DNA of 64,000 bases from Hydrogenophaga sp. (GCF_030158645.1 NZ_JAOASO010000085.1:90344-154343); one strand, 5' to 3'; positions 15,451 to 25,183 are shown, counted from the stretch's first letter. Made by a program: numbers and translations. The notes: generated from the sequence alone by a model not told the origin.

Positions 15451-16041
15451 TCATGGTGTGCCGGTGATGCGCTGGGCCAGGCGCCAGAGCGCCAGCCGGT
15501 GGCCCGCGGCCAGGGCGTCGGGCGAGCGGTCGGTCAGCGCGGTGTCGATCTCGGCGGCGCCGGTGGTGGGGGGCGTTGAGGGCGGGTCGTTGGTGAACCA
15601 CCAGCGCGCCCGCAGGCGCAGCGTCTGGCGTGTTTCATCCGCCACCAGCGTGTCGATGGCCACGCGCAGCCGGCGTGCCACCACCACGCCCGCCGGCGCG
15701 GGTGACAACCACACCAGGTCCTCGCCGCGCAACAGCGCGAGATCGGCCGCGAGCCGCATCGGAATGCTTTCGCGCAGCGGCACCACCCAGCGGTGGCCCG
15801 GCAGCGGCACCACGCCAGCCGCGCCGCTGGCCACCACCAGCGTGTCGCGCTCCAGCGCGTCGGGCAGGGGCAGGCGGCCCGAGAGCTCCCACACCGCGCC
15901 GTCACCGGGTCGGGGCGCGGGCACCGCCTCGGGTGGCTCGCTTTTGAGTTCGTACCAGCGCGTGGGCGCCTGGGTGGAGGCGCAGCCCGCCAGCCACAGC
16001 GGCACCGCACCCGCACACGTGAGGATCCGGCGGCGCTTCAT
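15451..16041 (-). CDS. ABC-type transport auxiliary lipoprotein (PqiC/YmbA-like)
   Basis: 196 residues with a lipoprotein signal (lipobox LAGC, Cys20). The mature part begins with STQAPTRWYELKS, the Y-L pattern of the DUF330/PqiC family, and contains VVPLRESIPMRLAADLALL and a C-terminal helix (ALAAGHRLALWRLAQRI). PqiC-like lipoproteins sit in the outer membrane and complete MCE-type lipid transport bridges. It overlaps the MlaD-like gene by 4 bp (ATGA) and is the last gene of a four-gene operon: permease, ATPase, MCE protein, auxiliary lipoprotein. Confidence 0.85.
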   Translation of the reverse strand: MKRRRILTCAGAVPLWLAGCASTQAPTRWYELKSEPPEAVPAPRPGDGAVWELSGRLPLPDALERDTLVVASGAAGVVPLPGHRWVVPLRESIPMRLAADLALLRGEDLVWLSPAPAGVVVARRLRVAIDTLVADETRQTLRLRARWWFTNDPPSTPPTTGAAEIDTALTDRSPDALAAGHRLALWRLAQRITGTP

Positions 16042-17045
16042 GGCGTCATCCTTCGGCCGCGCAGCACCGAATCGGGCTGCTGCTCCAGTGTTTCGGCCAG
16101 ATCGCGCAGGGCGCGCGCGGCGCGCGAGAGGTCGTCCAGCGCGCGGTCGGCGCCCAGGCGCAGGCTGGAGTCGTCGGCGGTGGCTTCCCGCAACGACGCG
16201 GCGCTGCGGCCCACCTCGTCCGCGGCGCGCTGCAGGTTCTGCACCAGCGGCGCGTTGGGCGCGAGCAGCTCGCCCACCTGGTCCGAGGTCTTGTTGATCG
16301 ACTGCGCGGCTTCGCCCAGGCCGTCCATGGCCTTGCGGGTGGAGGTCAGCGAGCGTTGCAGCTCGTTGGCCACCGGGTCGATGCGCTGGTCCAGCTTGGT
16401 GGCCACGCGGTTCACGGTGGCGGTGATCGCGGCCAGGTCGGTCAGTGCCTGCTTGAGTTCGGGGCCGGACACCATGGCGCGCGCCGAGGCCGCGATGGCC
16501 GAGAGGTCTTCCGCGATCTTGCGGAAGTCCATGCCTTCGAGCTGGTTCTTCAGCGCCTGGATGGCGGTGGCGGTGGTCGGGATCTCGGTCATGTCGCGGT
16601 AGGTGCCGCGCAGGTCGCCCGGGCGCTCGGGTCTCAGGTCCAAGTCGACATACAACTGCCCGGTCAGCAGACTCTGCATCGAGAGCTGGGCGCTTAAGCC
16701 GCGCTCCACCAGCGCGGGCAATGCCAGCCCCACGCCCTGGGTGCGGCGGCCATCGAGCCCGCTCACCGCGTCGCCTTCGAGCCCGACCACCACGGGAATG
16801 GAGAAGTCGTCGGTCTTGCGGTCGTAGAAGACCGCGATCGACTCCACGCTGCCCACCCGAACACCGCGAAACACCACCGGTGCGCCCACTTGCAGGCCAT
16901 AGACCGAGCCTCTGAAAAACATGACGGCTTTCTCCTTGCGGGTGAAGAGGCTGTTGCCCGCCAGCGCGATGACGGCGGTGGCGATCAAGGCCAGACCGAC
17001 GACCACAAAGGTGCCGATGAGGGTGGGGCTGAGCTGGCGCTTCAT
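16038..17045 (-). CDS. MCE-domain (MlaD-like) substrate-binding protein of lipid ABC transporter
   Basis: 335 residues. One N-terminal transmembrane helix (about 8-30) precedes a single MCE domain (about 40-118: FFRGSVYGLQVGAPVVFRGVRVGSV and VERGLSAQLSMQSLLTGQLYVDLD), followed by a long helical C-terminal part (about 140-320) of heptad-like character. That makes it longer than E. coli MlaD (183 aa) and closer to single-MCE proteins with a needle-like helical extension. MCE proteins form hexameric rings that shuttle phospholipid between membranes. It overlaps the ATPase gene by 4 bp upstream and the PqiC-like gene by 4 bp downstream. Confidence 0.9.
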   Translation of the reverse strand: MKRQLSPTLIGTFVVVGLALIATAVIALAGNSLFTRKEKAVMFFRGSVYGLQVGAPVVFRGVRVGSVESIAVFYDRKTDDFSIPVVVGLEGDAVSGLDGRRTQGVGLALPALVERGLSAQLSMQSLLTGQLYVDLDLRPERPGDLRGTYRDMTEIPTTATAIQALKNQLEGMDFRKIAEDLSAIAASARAMVSGPELKQALTDLAAITATVNRVATKLDQRIDPVANELQRSLTSTRKAMDGLGEAAQSINKTSDQVGELLAPNAPLVQNLQRAADEVGRSAASLREATADDSSLRLGADRALDDLSRAARALRDLAETLEQQPDSVLRGRRMTP

Positions 17046-17809
17046 GCGGCTTCGGTCTCGGATTCGGTGGCGCCGCGGCGCAGGAAGGCCCGCACGCCGG
17101 GCGGGCCGCGGTGCAGCAATTCGTCGGGGGGGCCGAGGGCGGTCATGGTCTTGGTCTGGGCGTCGAGAAAGAGGACGCGGTCGGCCAGCGCGAAGAGGCT
17201 GCCCAGCTCGTGGCTGACCATCACCACGGCCGTGCCCAGGTCGTCGCGCAGGTGGCGGATCAGGTCGTCCAGGTGGGCCGAGGACAGCGGGTCCAGGCCG
17301 GCCGAGGGCTCGTCGAGAAACAGCAGCGGTGGGTCGAGCGCCAGCGCGCGCGCAATCGCCGCGCGCTTGCGCATGCCGCCGCTGAGCTGGGCGGGTTCGG
17401 CCTCGAAGCTGCCGCCCAGCCCCACCAGCGCGAGCTTGAAGCGGGCATCCTGCTCGCAGGCCTGCGCATCGCGGTCGGTGAACAGCTGCATCGGCAGCAT
17501 GACGTTTTCGCCCACCGTCATGCTGCTCCACAGGGCGCCGGCCTGGAACGCCACACCGAAGCCCTGGCGCAGCACGCCCAGGGTGTTGGCATCGGCCGTG
17601 TACAGGTTTTGCGTGCCGTGCAGCACCTGGCCGGCGGCGGGCGCCTGCAATCCGATGAGGTGGCGCAACAAGGTGCTCTTGCCGCAACCGCTGCCGCCCG
17701 CGATGGCCAGCACCTCGCCGGGCAACACGTCGAACGTGAGGTCGCGCTGCACGACGTGGTCGCCAAAGGCCATCGTCACATCCTGCACGCGGATCAGGGG
17801 AGCCGTCAT
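17042..17809 (-). CDS. ABC transporter ATP-binding protein, Mla-type lipid transport
   Basis: 255 residues, a full ATPase domain: Walker A GGSGCGKSTLLRHLIG, Q-loop VAFQAGALWSSMTVGENV, signature LSGGMRKRAAIARAL, Walker B LLFLDEPSAGLDP and switch His in VMVSHELGSLFALADRV. The phrase GALWSSMTV and GGMRKR are typical of MlaF-like ATPases. It energises the permease encoded 4 bp upstream and overlaps the MCE gene by 4 bp downstream, so all four products likely form one complex. A canonical mla set with MlaB and MlaC is not present in this window. Confidence 0.93.
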   Translation of the reverse strand: MTAPLIRVQDVTMAFGDHVVQRDLTFDVLPGEVLAIAGGSGCGKSTLLRHLIGLQAPAAGQVLHGTQNLYTADANTLGVLRQGFGVAFQAGALWSSMTVGENVMLPMQLFTDRDAQACEQDARFKLALVGLGGSFEAEPAQLSGGMRKRAAIARALALDPPLLFLDEPSAGLDPLSSAHLDDLIRHLRDDLGTAVVMVSHELGSLFALADRVLFLDAQTKTMTALGPPDELLHRGPPGVRAFLRRGATESETEAA

Positions 17810-17813
17810 CGCG

Positions 17814-18971
17814 TCACCAGTCCAGTTGTTGAAAGACCACCGTGAGCACCGAGGCCGCGACCACCATCCACACGATGGCCTGCACCACCGCGGCGGTGGT
17901 GGCGTCGCCCACGGCCTGCGCGCTGCGCCCGGCCGACATGCCCTGCAGGCAACCGGCGAGCGCCACCAGCACCGCGTACACCGTGCCCTTGAGCAGGCCG
18001 ATCAGCACGTGCGGCAAGGTGAGGGCCTGCGCGCTGGCGTACACGTATTCGAGCGGCGTCACGTTGTAGAGCCCCACCGCCACCAGCCAGCCCACCGCCA
18101 TGCCCACCAGCGCGGCGAACGCCGTGAGCAGCGGCCCCACGATGAGCAGCGCCAGCACGCGCGGCAGCACCAGGAAGTCCACCGGGTTCACACCGAGCGT
18201 GGTGAGGGCGTCCACCTCTTCGTTGGCCCGCATGCTGCCGATCTGCGCGGCAAACGCCGCGCCCACGCGGCCCGCGAGCACGATGCCCACCAGCAGCGCC
18301 GCCACCTCGCGCACCACGCCCACGGTCACCAGATCGGCGATGTAGTTCTGCGCGCCGAAGCGCTGCAGTTGTGCCGCCCCCATGTAGGCCACGATCAGGC
18401 CGACCAGAAAACTCACCAGCGCCACAATGGGCAGGCTGCGTGGGCCGGTCTGTTCCACCTGCCAGGCCAGGTCGCGCCAGCGCATGCCGCTGTTGCCGCG
18501 CAGCCAGCGGCCCACCGACAGCAGCACCTCGCCCACAAACGTGAGCGAGCGGCGACCATCGGCCCACCAGGCCTGGGTGCTCGCCCCCAGGCGGGCGATG
18601 CGGCCCGGCGCGGGCGCAGCGGCTGCGCCCGCGGGTGTCTCCGCCAGCGCCATCGAGAGGATCTCGCGCAGGCCTTCGGGCAGGCCTTGCAGGTCGATGG
18701 TCACCGGCGGGCGGGCCAGTCCGCTCAGGCGCTGCCACAGGGTGGAGGCGAGCGCCACGTCCCACGAAGCCAGTGCCGTGGTGTCAAAGCGCACCTCGCC
18801 TTGCACCAAGGCGGTGGGTGCATCCGGCAAGGCGGCCCGGTGGCCGCGCCATTCCCCGACGATGCCGAGCACCCAGGCGTTGCCGTGTTGCCCCCATTGC
18901 GCACCCGCCGCGGACCGGACGCCGCCGGGCGCAGCTGCGCGCGGTTCGGTGTTGGGAAGCGGTTCGGTCAT
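17814..18971 (-). CDS. MlaE-family permease with N-terminal STAS-like domain
   Basis: 385 residues. The C-terminal two thirds is an MlaE permease with about five transmembrane helices, containing PIVALVSFLVGLIVAYMGA, VGVVREVAALLVGIVLAGRVG, MRANEEVDALTTLGVNP and a final hydrophobic helix. The N-terminal 120 residues (SWDVALASTLWQRLSG, VTIDLQGLPEGLREILSMA) look like a STAS domain, the same fold as MlaB, fused to the permease. A GTG two codons upstream is an alternative start. It is the first gene of the lipid transport operon, divergent from the AsmA-family gene. Confidence 0.9.
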   Translation of the reverse strand: MTEPLPNTEPRAAAPGGVRSAAGAQWGQHGNAWVLGIVGEWRGHRAALPDAPTALVQGEVRFDTTALASWDVALASTLWQRLSGLARPPVTIDLQGLPEGLREILSMALAETPAGAAAAPAPGRIARLGASTQAWWADGRRSLTFVGEVLLSVGRWLRGNSGMRWRDLAWQVEQTGPRSLPIVALVSFLVGLIVAYMGAAQLQRFGAQNYIADLVTVGVVREVAALLVGIVLAGRVGAAFAAQIGSMRANEEVDALTTLGVNPVDFLVLPRVLALLIVGPLLTAFAALVGMAVGWLVAVGLYNVTPLEYVYASAQALTLPHVLIGLLKGTVYAVLVALAGCLQGMSAGRSAQAVGDATTAAVVQAIVWMVVAASVLTVVFQQLDW

Positions 18972-19110
18972 CGCCACAGACTAGGCGCGCAAAGTGCCCC
19001 GGTCGGTTCGCTGCCACACATACGCCGCGCTCTCGGGCCTCCACAATGGTTTGCATGACCCATTTGCGCAACACACCGTGCCGTTGAACCCCGGCGCAGA
19101 CGCCCCTCCC

Positions 19111-21207
19111 ATGCCCGCCCCGGCCGGGCGCTGGCCCCGCCCGGCTTGGGTGGCGGGGGGATTGGCCGGGCTGTTGGTGCTCGGTGTGGTGGTGGGTGAA
19201 ACGACCGGCTGGCCCGTGCTGCGCCAACCCATGGAGCGCGCCATGACCCGCGCAGCCGGCGTGCCGGTGGTGCTGCAGGGCGACGTCCAGCTCCACCTGA
19301 TCTGGCGCCCGCGCCTCGAGGTGGGCGGCCTGCAAGTCGCCTCCGGCGAGCGCTTCGAGGTGCCGCACCTGCTCGACGCGCAAGGTGTGGAGCTGGCCTG
19401 GACCTGGGGCGATGTGTGGCGCTGGCGCCAGGGCCAGGTCTTGCGCATTCACAGCCTGCAGGCCGACGAACTCGACGCGCAACTGGTGCGCCTGAAGGAC
19501 GGCAGCGCCAACTGGCAGCTCGGAGCGCCCCAACGCGATGAGAAGCCCGATGCGGTGGCGAGCCTGCCGCGATTCGGCACGCTGCTCATGAAGAAGGGCC
19601 GCATCGACTGGAACGACGCGGTGCAGGACGTGGACCTGAAGGTGGCTGTGCAGGGCAGCGAAGGCGAGGCCGTGTCGGGCGCCGACGCGGGCTACGTGGC
19701 CACCTTCAGCGGCCGCTACCAGGCCTTGCCGCTCAAGCTCGACGTGCGCGCCGGCAGCACCCTGCCCTTGCTGCAGGATGCGGAGGGTGCGGCCGCGGCG
19801 CCGTGGGTGCCGCTGCGCGTGGAAGGCAGCGTGGGCACCTCGCGCCTTCTGTTCGACGGCCAGGCCGCCGCCCTGCTGGGCACCCCGCGCCTGCAGGGCG
19901 AGATCCGGTTCAAGGGCCGCTCGCTGGCCGCCGTGGGCGATCCGCTGGGCATCACCCTGCCCCAGACGCCGCCGTTCGACCTGCGCGGCACGATCGACCA
20001 CGAAGCCGGTGCCTGGCGCCTGAAAGCCCAACGCGCGGTCATCGGCAGCAGCCAGCTGGCGGGCGACCTCCTGTTCGACCAGCGCGAGAAGCCCGCCAAA
20101 CTCTCGGGCCAGCTCACCGGCAGCCGGCTCGCGCTGGCCGACCTGGGGCCCGCCATCGGTGGCCAAGGCGGCGACACCACCCGGGACGACGCCACCCCAC
20201 CGGGCCGCGTGCTGCCGCAGCGCCGCTTCGACCTGCCCTCGCTCAAGGCCATGGACGCCGATGTGCAGGTCGACATCTCCCAGCTGGACTTCGGCACCAC
20301 CGCCATGGCGCCGCTGCAAGGCGTGAAGACGCGTGTGCGCCTGGCCGGCGGCGTGCTGAAGCTGGACGACTTGAAGGCCTCGGTCTCGGGCGGATCGATC
20401 GCGGGTTCGACGCAACTCGACGCCAACGCCAGCCCGGCCGCCTGGGTCGCCAAGCTCGACTTCAAGGCCATCGACATGGCGGGCTGGCTGCGCGGCCTCA
20501 GCACCGACGGTCCGCCCGCCAGCGCGCCGGCGGCCAAGGGCGCGGCCACCCTGAAGAAAGAGCGCAACCAGGCCCGCCAGGGCGGCGACCAGGCCGTGCA
20601 GAGCTACCTCACCGGTCTGCTGTTCGGCAGCGTGCACGTGCGCGGCGCGGGCCGTTCCACCGGCGAGATCCTGGCCAGCCTCGATGGGCCCGTGCAGCTC
20701 ACCCTGCGAGACGGCACGCTGTCTCACCTGGCCACCGAAGCCATGGGCCTGGACGTGGCCGAATCGCTGGGCGTGCTGATCCGCGGTGACCAGCCCCTGC
20801 CCCTGCGCTGCGCGCGCTTCGACATGATCGCCCGCAACGGGGTGGTGGCGCCCACGCTGGCGGTGATCGACAGCGCCGACAGCACCATCCGCATCACCGG
20901 CCAGGTGAGCCTGCGCGACGAGTCGCTGGCGCTGCGCGTCGTGACCCGTTCGCACGACTGGTCGCCGTTGTCGCTGCGCACGCCCGTCACCGTGAGCGGC
21001 ACGCTGGCCGACCCGCAGGTGGGCATCGAGGCGCAGGGCCTGATCGGTCGGGTGCTCGGTGCGGTGGCGCTGGGCGTGGCGGCCGGCCCGGCGGCCGCCT
21101 TGCTGCCGCTGATCGAGCAAGGTTCCACCGCGAAGGTCGACCCCTGCACCGTGGCCGCAGCGCCGGCCCAGACAGAAGCCCAGCCAGCGGTGCCCCGCAA
21201 ACCCTGA
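19111..21207 (+). CDS. AsmA-family protein (periplasm-spanning lipid-transport-like)
   Basis: About 698 residues. One N-terminal transmembrane helix (about 10-30, [18 protein letters not shown]) is followed by a long beta-rich region with the AsmA pattern [10 protein letters not shown], and a C-terminal AsmA core (about 380-660: [63 protein letters not shown]). AsmA-like proteins are thought to carry phospholipid across the periplasm in a hydrophobic groove. The start is uncertain: GTG at 19078 would add 11 residues. No convincing ribosome-binding site was seen for either. Its divergent position next to an MCE transporter fits envelope lipid handling. Confidence 0.85.
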   Translation: MPAPAGRWPRPAWVAGGLAGLLVLGVVVGETTGWPVLRQPMERAMTRAAGVPVVLQGDVQLHLIWRPRLEVGGLQVASGERFEVPHLLDAQGVELAWTWGDVWRWRQGQVLRIHSLQADELDAQLVRLKDGSANWQLGAPQRDEKPDAVASLPRFGTLLMKKGRIDWNDAVQDVDLKVAVQGSEGEAVSGADAGYVATFSGRYQALPLKLDVRAGSTLPLLQDAEGAAAAPWVPLRVEGSVGTSRLLFDGQAAALLGTPRLQGEIRFKGRSLAAVGDPLGITLPQTPPFDLRGTIDHEAGAWRLKAQRAVIGSSQLAGDLLFDQREKPAKLSGQLTGSRLALADLGPAIGGQGGDTTRDDATPPGRVLPQRRFDLPSLKAMDADVQVDISQLDFGTTAMAPLQGVKTRVRLAGGVLKLDDLKASVSGGSIAGSTQLDANASPAAWVAKLDFKAIDMAGWLRGLSTDGPPASAPAAKGAATLKKERNQARQGGDQAVQSYLTGLLFGSVHVRGAGRSTGEILASLDGPVQLTLRDGTLSHLATEAMGLDVAESLGVLIRGDQPLPLRCARFDMIARNGVVAPTLAVIDSADSTIRITGQVSLRDESLALRVVTRSHDWSPLSLRTPVTVSGTLADPQVGIEAQGLIGRVLGAVALGVAAGPAAALLPLIEQGSTAKVDPCTVAAAPAQTEAQPAVPRKP

Positions 21208-21219
21208 GCGGGCGACGGG

Positions 21220-21237
21220 CGTCGGCGTTTTCCTACA
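21220..21237. promoter_or_regulatory. TGTAGG-type site upstream of the DUF1328 gene
   Basis: CGTCGG-N6-CCTACA at 21220-21237, which is the reverse complement layout of the variant site at 13155-13172. A second CCTACA half-site is at 21280-21285. The pair lies 50-110 bp upstream of a small membrane protein gene of the kind found in stress regulons. Confidence 0.35.
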
Positions 21238-21332
21238 CCCGGTCAGGGCATCGGCTGGCCGTCGGCCGCGTCGACGCTGCCTACATTGGAGGCATCGCAA
21301 CGGTCGTCGTTGCGCCCCACCAGGAGCCTCGC

Positions 21333-21497
21333 ATGCTGCACTACGCCGTCGTCTTTTTCGTCATCGCCCTGATTGCGGCCGTGCTGGGCTTTGGTGGCCT
21401 GGCCGCGGGTGCCGCGAGCATCGGCAAGGTGCTCTTTGTCATCTTCATCGTGATGGCCCTGGTGACCATCGTGGCCGACATCGTGCGCCGCCGCTGA
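21333..21497 (+). CDS. Small membrane protein, DUF1328 (UPF0391) family
   Basis: 54 residues: two hydrophobic helices (about 4-24 and 30-49) with the family core [17 protein letters not shown] and [16 protein letters not shown], ending in a basic IVRRR tail. A CAGGAG ribosome-binding site precedes the ATG. The family is widespread and stress-associated, with no known biochemical role. It lies between convergent and divergent neighbours by itself, with TGTAGG-type half-sites upstream. Confidence 0.9.
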   Translation: MLHYAVVFFVIALIAAVLGFGGLAAGAASIGKVLFVIFIVMALVTIVADIVRRR

Positions 21498-21507
21498 GCA
21501 TGCCCGC

Positions 21508-22197
21508 TCAACGCGTGTCGACAGACAGCAGGGCCTTGGCGGCTTCGATGCGCAGCGCCAGCGGCGCTGTGGGGTCGTTCATCACCGTGTGCAGGAAGGC
21601 TCGGGGTTCCACCGGCGCCAGGCCCACGGGCAAGGCCTGCTGAGGACGGGCCGCCGGTTCGGCAGGACGCAGGCACTGCAGGGCGTGGTTCCACGCGTCG
21701 GCCGAGATGCATTTCTGCCGCGACAGCAAATCGGCTTGCTGGTCCAGACCGGGTGCCGTGTCCAGCCACGGGTCTTCGCCGAACACGGCGGGCAGATCCG
21801 GACTCACAAAGGCCGACCAGTTGCCCGTCAGCGGCTGGTGCGCAGGCACCGCCGGCGCGCTGCGCACAGCGTCGGGGCAGGCGGGGTCGGCGGAAGGCAG
21901 CCGCTGAACGCGCGAGATCGCCACCTCCGGCAGGTAGCGCAGGCGCAGCTGCTCCAGGAAGTCGTGGGCCTGCGCCAGCGAGATCGGCTGTGCCAGCGAA
22001 AACCACAGCTGGTAGCTCTCGCTGCCATCGACCGCGATGGCCGGGGCAGGCAGTTCCAGCTCGGCCTGGACGCCCTGCCACACGTTGCGCAGCACGGCCC
22101 AGTCGGCTGGCCGCGCCAGTCCCAGCACCATCGCGCGCGTGTGGCCGTCCGGGCTCCCGCCAAAGAGACGTTGCTGTTCGGCGTCGAGCCGGTTCAC
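21508..22197 (-). CDS. Hypothetical protein, last gene of the ABC exporter-DUF1854 operon
   Basis: 229 residues, not recognised. It starts with GTG in a GTGA overlap with the DUF1854 gene. There is no signal peptide or transmembrane helix. Features: a helical N-terminus (MNRLDAEQQRLFGG), a segment LPAPAIAVDGSESYQLWFSL that faintly resembles the central strand of archaeo-eukaryotic primase-type folds, a central Pro/Ala-rich stretch, WSAFVSPDLPAVFGEDPWLD, and a C-terminal helix with LRIEAAKALLSV. The primase resemblance is weak and should not be taken as function. Being coupled to the exporter operon next to cphA/cphA' suggests a role in cyanophycin metabolism or regulation. Confidence 0.7.
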   Translation of the reverse strand: MNRLDAEQQRLFGGSPDGHTRAMVLGLARPADWAVLRNVWQGVQAELELPAPAIAVDGSESYQLWFSLAQPISLAQAHDFLEQLRLRYLPEVAISRVQRLPSADPACPDAVRSAPAVPAHQPLTGNWSAFVSPDLPAVFGEDPWLDTAPGLDQQADLLSRQKCISADAWNHALQCLRPAEPAARPQQALPVGLAPVEPRAFLHTVMNDPTAPLALRIEAAKALLSVDTR

Positions 22198-22679
22198 AGG
22201 AAACGCTCCAGGTAGCGCCGCGACGCGCGGTCAAGCTGGTTGCGGTCGGGGATGTCGAACACCACACCGTGCGCGCTGGTGATCAGCAGGCGGCGCTGGC
22301 CGGGCAGGCGGCGGATGTCCTCCTCCACCTTGAGCACGAGTTCGGTGGGGCCGCGATCGGTGTCCACCTGCCAGGTGCTGGGCGTGCCGAACGTGCTGAC
22401 CTCGCGGATGCGCTGGATCACCGGCGAGAACTCGCGCTCGGCCAGGGCTTGCGCCACCGCCGTGCGACGCGGCTCGTCCAGCGCGTCGAGCCGCGCCACG
22501 AACACCAACTCGTGCCCGTCGGGGCCGACGATGGAGATCGACTCCATGGGCGCGCTCAGCGGAAACGAGCGCACCACCTGTACGCCCACCTGTGGCTCGG
22601 CGCCGGCCACGCGGCACACCCAGCGGCCCTGGGCGTCGCACAAGAGTTCGAAGTCGGCCATGGAGGTGGTGGTGTTCAT
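22194..22679 (-). CDS. DUF1854-family protein (cyanophycin-associated)
   Basis: 161 residues. The family pattern is clear: SAPMESISIVGPDGHELVFVARLDALDEPRRTAVAQALAEREFSPVIQRI, then WQVDTDRGPTELVLKVEEDIRRLPGQRRLLITSAHGVVFDIPDRNQLD and a C-terminal RRYLERFL. DUF1854 proteins occur beside an ABC exporter and cyanophycin synthetases in many proteobacteria. No enzymatic motif is visible. It overlaps the ABC gene upstream and the unknown gene downstream by 4 bp each, which indicates translational coupling. Confidence 0.9.
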   Translation of the reverse strand: MNTTTSMADFELLCDAQGRWVCRVAGAEPQVGVQVVRSFPLSAPMESISIVGPDGHELVFVARLDALDEPRRTAVAQALAEREFSPVIQRIREVSTFGTPSTWQVDTDRGPTELVLKVEEDIRRLPGQRRLLITSAHGVVFDIPDRNQLDRASRRYLERFL

Positions 22680-24973
22680 GGCGTGAGGTTGCCGGTGTGG
22701 GCCGAGGGCTGCGGCAGGTGGTGGGCCAGGGCGTTGCCGACGTGGTCCGGGTCTTCGGCGGCGGCCTGGCGGGCCTGGGCTTCGTGCAGGCGCCAGTAGT
22801 GGCCCTGGCGCGCCATCAGCTCGTCGTGCGGGCCCACTTCCACCACCTCGCCACGGTCCATCACCACCAGCCGGTCGGCCTTGCGCAGCGTGGACAGTCG
22901 GTGCGCGATGGCGATCGTCGTGCGGCCCTGCACCAGGTTGTCCAGCGCCTTCTGGATCTCTTTTTCGGTCTCGGTGTCCACCGCCGAGGTGGCTTCGTCC
23001 AGGATCAGGATGCGCGGGTCGATCAGCAGCGCGCGCGCGATGCTGATGCGCTGGCGCTCACCGCCCGAGAGGCCCTGCCCGCGCTCGCCCACCAGCGAGT
23101 CGTAGCCGTGCGCCAGCCGCAGGATGAATTCGTGCGCGTTGGCCGCGCGCGCGGCCGCCACGATCTCCTCGCGCGTGGCGCCGGGTTTGCCGTAGGCGAT
23201 GTTGTCGGCCACGGTGCCGAAGAACAGAAACGGCTCCTGCAGCACCAGGCCGATGTGGCGGCGGTAGTCGGCCACGGCAAAGCGGCGGATGTCGGTGCCG
23301 TCGAGTTCGATGCGGCCTTCGCTCACGTCGTGGAAGCGGCAGATCAGGTTGACCAGCGTGCTCTTGCCCGAGCCGCTGTGGCCCACCAGGCCGATCATTT
23401 CGCCGGGGCGGATCTCCAGGCTGAGGTCGCGGATCACCGAGCGGTTGCCGTAGCGAAACGCGATGCCGTGAATGGCCAGCCCGCCCTGCACCCGCACGTC
23501 CTTCACCGGGTCGGCGGGCTCGGGCACGTTGGACACGTGGTCCAGGATGTCGAAGATGCGCTTGGCGCCGGCCGCGGCCTTCTGCGTCACCGAGACGATG
23601 CGGCTCATGGAGTCGAGCCGGCCGTAGAAGCGGCCGATGTAGGCGATGAAGGCGGTGAGCACACCGACCGTGATGTCGCCCTTGGCGATCTGCCAGATGC
23701 CGAAGGCCCAGACCACCAGCAGGCCCACGTCGGTGAGCAGGGTCACGGTGGGGGTGAACAGGCTCCAGGTCTTGTTGATGCGGTCGTTGACCACCAGGTT
23801 CTGCGCGTTGGCCTCGTGAAAGCGCCCCGACTCGCGCTTTTCCTGCGCAAAGGCCTTGACCACGCGGATGCCGGGGATGGTGTCGGCCAGCACGTTGGTC
23901 ACGTCGCCCCACACGCGGTCGATCTTCTCGAAGCCGGTGCGCAGGCGGTCGCGCACGCGGTGGATCATCCAGGCGATGAAGGGCAGCGGCAGCAGCGTGA
24001 CCAGCGCCAGCCAGGGGTTGATGGAAAACAGGATGGCCGAGGTCATGAGCAGCATGAGCACGTCGGTGGCGAAATCGAGCGCGTGCAGCGACAGGAACAC
24101 CGAGAGCCGGTCGGTTTCCGAGCCGATGCGCGCGATCAGGTCGCCGGTGCGCTTGGCGCCGAAGTAGTCGAGCGAGAGACCCAGCAGGTGGTCGAACGCG
24201 CTGGTGCGCAGGTCGGCCGCGATGCGCTCTGACACCAGCGCCAGCAGCCAGGTGCGCGCCCAGCCCAGGCCCCAGGCCACCAGCGCCGCGCCCAGCAGGC
24301 CCGACAGCAACAGGGCCACATAACCGGTGTCGATCTGCTGGCCGTTCTGGAACGGGATCAGCACGTTGTCCATCAGCGGGATGGTCAGGTAGGGCGGCAC
24401 CAGCGTGGCGGCGGTGGACGCCAGCATGAGCAGGAAACCCGCCAGCAGCTGCCAGCGGTAAGGCCGCGCAAAGCGCCACAGCCGCAGCAGCACCCAGGTC
24501 GACGGCACCTCGGCCGGCTGCCGCGCACACACCTCGCACGCCTCGCTGTCAGGGTGCATGAGCGACTGGCAGGTCGGGCAGCGCTGTCCCGCTTCGGGCA
24601 CGGGTGCCGGGCCGCCCTGCAGGCGGTGGATGGCCAGGTCGAACTGGCGCACCAGGCGCAGCGCGTCGGGGTTCTGGGCCAGGGTGAAGCGCCAGCGCTG
24701 GCGCAGACCGCCGGCGTCCAGCAGATCCAGCGTGGCCACGCCGGCCAGGTCCGTGTGCTGCAGGCGCTGCGCGTGGTCCAGGGGCCAGGCCTGGCGGCCA
24801 CCGTCCGCGTGCCGCTGCACCAACCCGGTCGGGGTGAGCAGCAGCTCGCCGCTGGCGAACTGGCCTCGGGCGTCCAGATCGAGGGCCATGCGGGCCAGCA
24901 CGTCCGCGGGGGAGGCATCGGCCGTGGCGGGGCCGAGGGCGGCGGAACGGGGTTGGGCGGACGTGGTTTGCAT
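22676..24973 (-). CDS. ABC exporter (fused membrane and ATPase domains) with zinc-ribbon-like N-terminus, cyanophycin-associated
   Basis: 765 residues. The N-terminal 150 residues form a soluble extension with a CPTC-x12-CEVC motif ([19 protein letters not shown]), which looks like a zinc ribbon. A six-helix type-1 exporter membrane domain follows (about 170-470), then the ATPase domain (about 500-735): Walker [12 protein letters not shown], signature [15 protein letters not shown], Walker [13 protein letters not shown] and switch H-loop AIAHRLSTL. Closest relatives in layout are the ABC exporters annotated as cyanophycin metabolism-associated. The substrate is unknown. It heads the leftward operon, divergent from cphA' across a 210-bp intergenic region. 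Confidence 0.9.
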   Translation of the reverse strand: MQTTSAQPRSAALGPATADASPADVLARMALDLDARGQFASGELLLTPTGLVQRHADGGRQAWPLDHAQRLQHTDLAGVATLDLLDAGGLRQRWRFTLAQNPDALRLVRQFDLAIHRLQGGPAPVPEAGQRCPTCQSLMHPDSEACEVCARQPAEVPSTWVLLRLWRFARPYRWQLLAGFLLMLASTAATLVPPYLTIPLMDNVLIPFQNGQQIDTGYVALLLSGLLGAALVAWGLGWARTWLLALVSERIAADLRTSAFDHLLGLSLDYFGAKRTGDLIARIGSETDRLSVFLSLHALDFATDVLMLLMTSAILFSINPWLALVTLLPLPFIAWMIHRVRDRLRTGFEKIDRVWGDVTNVLADTIPGIRVVKAFAQEKRESGRFHEANAQNLVVNDRINKTWSLFTPTVTLLTDVGLLVVWAFGIWQIAKGDITVGVLTAFIAYIGRFYGRLDSMSRIVSVTQKAAAGAKRIFDILDHVSNVPEPADPVKDVRVQGGLAIHGIAFRYGNRSVIRDLSLEIRPGEMIGLVGHSGSGKSTLVNLICRFHDVSEGRIELDGTDIRRFAVADYRRHIGLVLQEPFLFFGTVADNIAYGKPGATREEIVAAARAANAHEFILRLAHGYDSLVGERGQGLSGGERQRISIARALLIDPRILILDEATSAVDTETEKEIQKALDNLVQGRTTIAIAHRLSTLRKADRLVVMDRGEVVEVGPHDELMARQGHYWRLHEAQARQAAAEDPDHVGNALAHHLPQPSAHTGNLTP

Positions 24974-24994
24974 GAACCGGAAATTGTGCGCCAA

Positions 24995-25017
24995 GTCACC
25001 GGCCTTGCCGGTGTGAC
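24995..25017. promoter_or_regulatory. Inverted repeat in the exporter/cphA' divergent region
   Basis: GTCACCGGC (24995-25003) and GCCGGTGTGAC (25007-25017) form an imperfect dyad close to the exporter start. It is a candidate operator for divergent control of the exporter operon and the cyanophycin synthetases. No regulator gene is adjacent. Confidence 0.4.
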
Positions 25018-25138
25018 ATACAGCCACAATTTGTCGTGCCCGGCTCAGCCGCGTGTCCCCGGGACGGCGCAGAATGCGGGGGTTGGTGGTCGCAGCCGCC
25101 GACGCGGGTGGCGCTCCAGGGCGCGCACCCACCGTGAC

Positions 25139-25166
25139 AGCCGGGTCCACTGCCCGGCTTTTGTGT
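25139..25166 (+). terminator. Terminator-like hairpin in the leader of cphA' (possible attenuator)
   Basis: AGCCGGG (25139-25145), 7-nt loop, CCCGGCT (25153-25159), then TTTGTGTG. It ends about 18 bp before the cphA' ATG at 25184, so a transcript starting upstream could stop or be translationally masked here. Confidence 0.45.
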
Positions 25167-25183
25167 GTCCAATCCCGGGTTTT

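Noticed and set aside
21280..21285. CCTACA at 21280 as a second complete operator of the DUF1328 gene
   Set aside because: The matching left half is absent at N6 spacing; kept as half-site.
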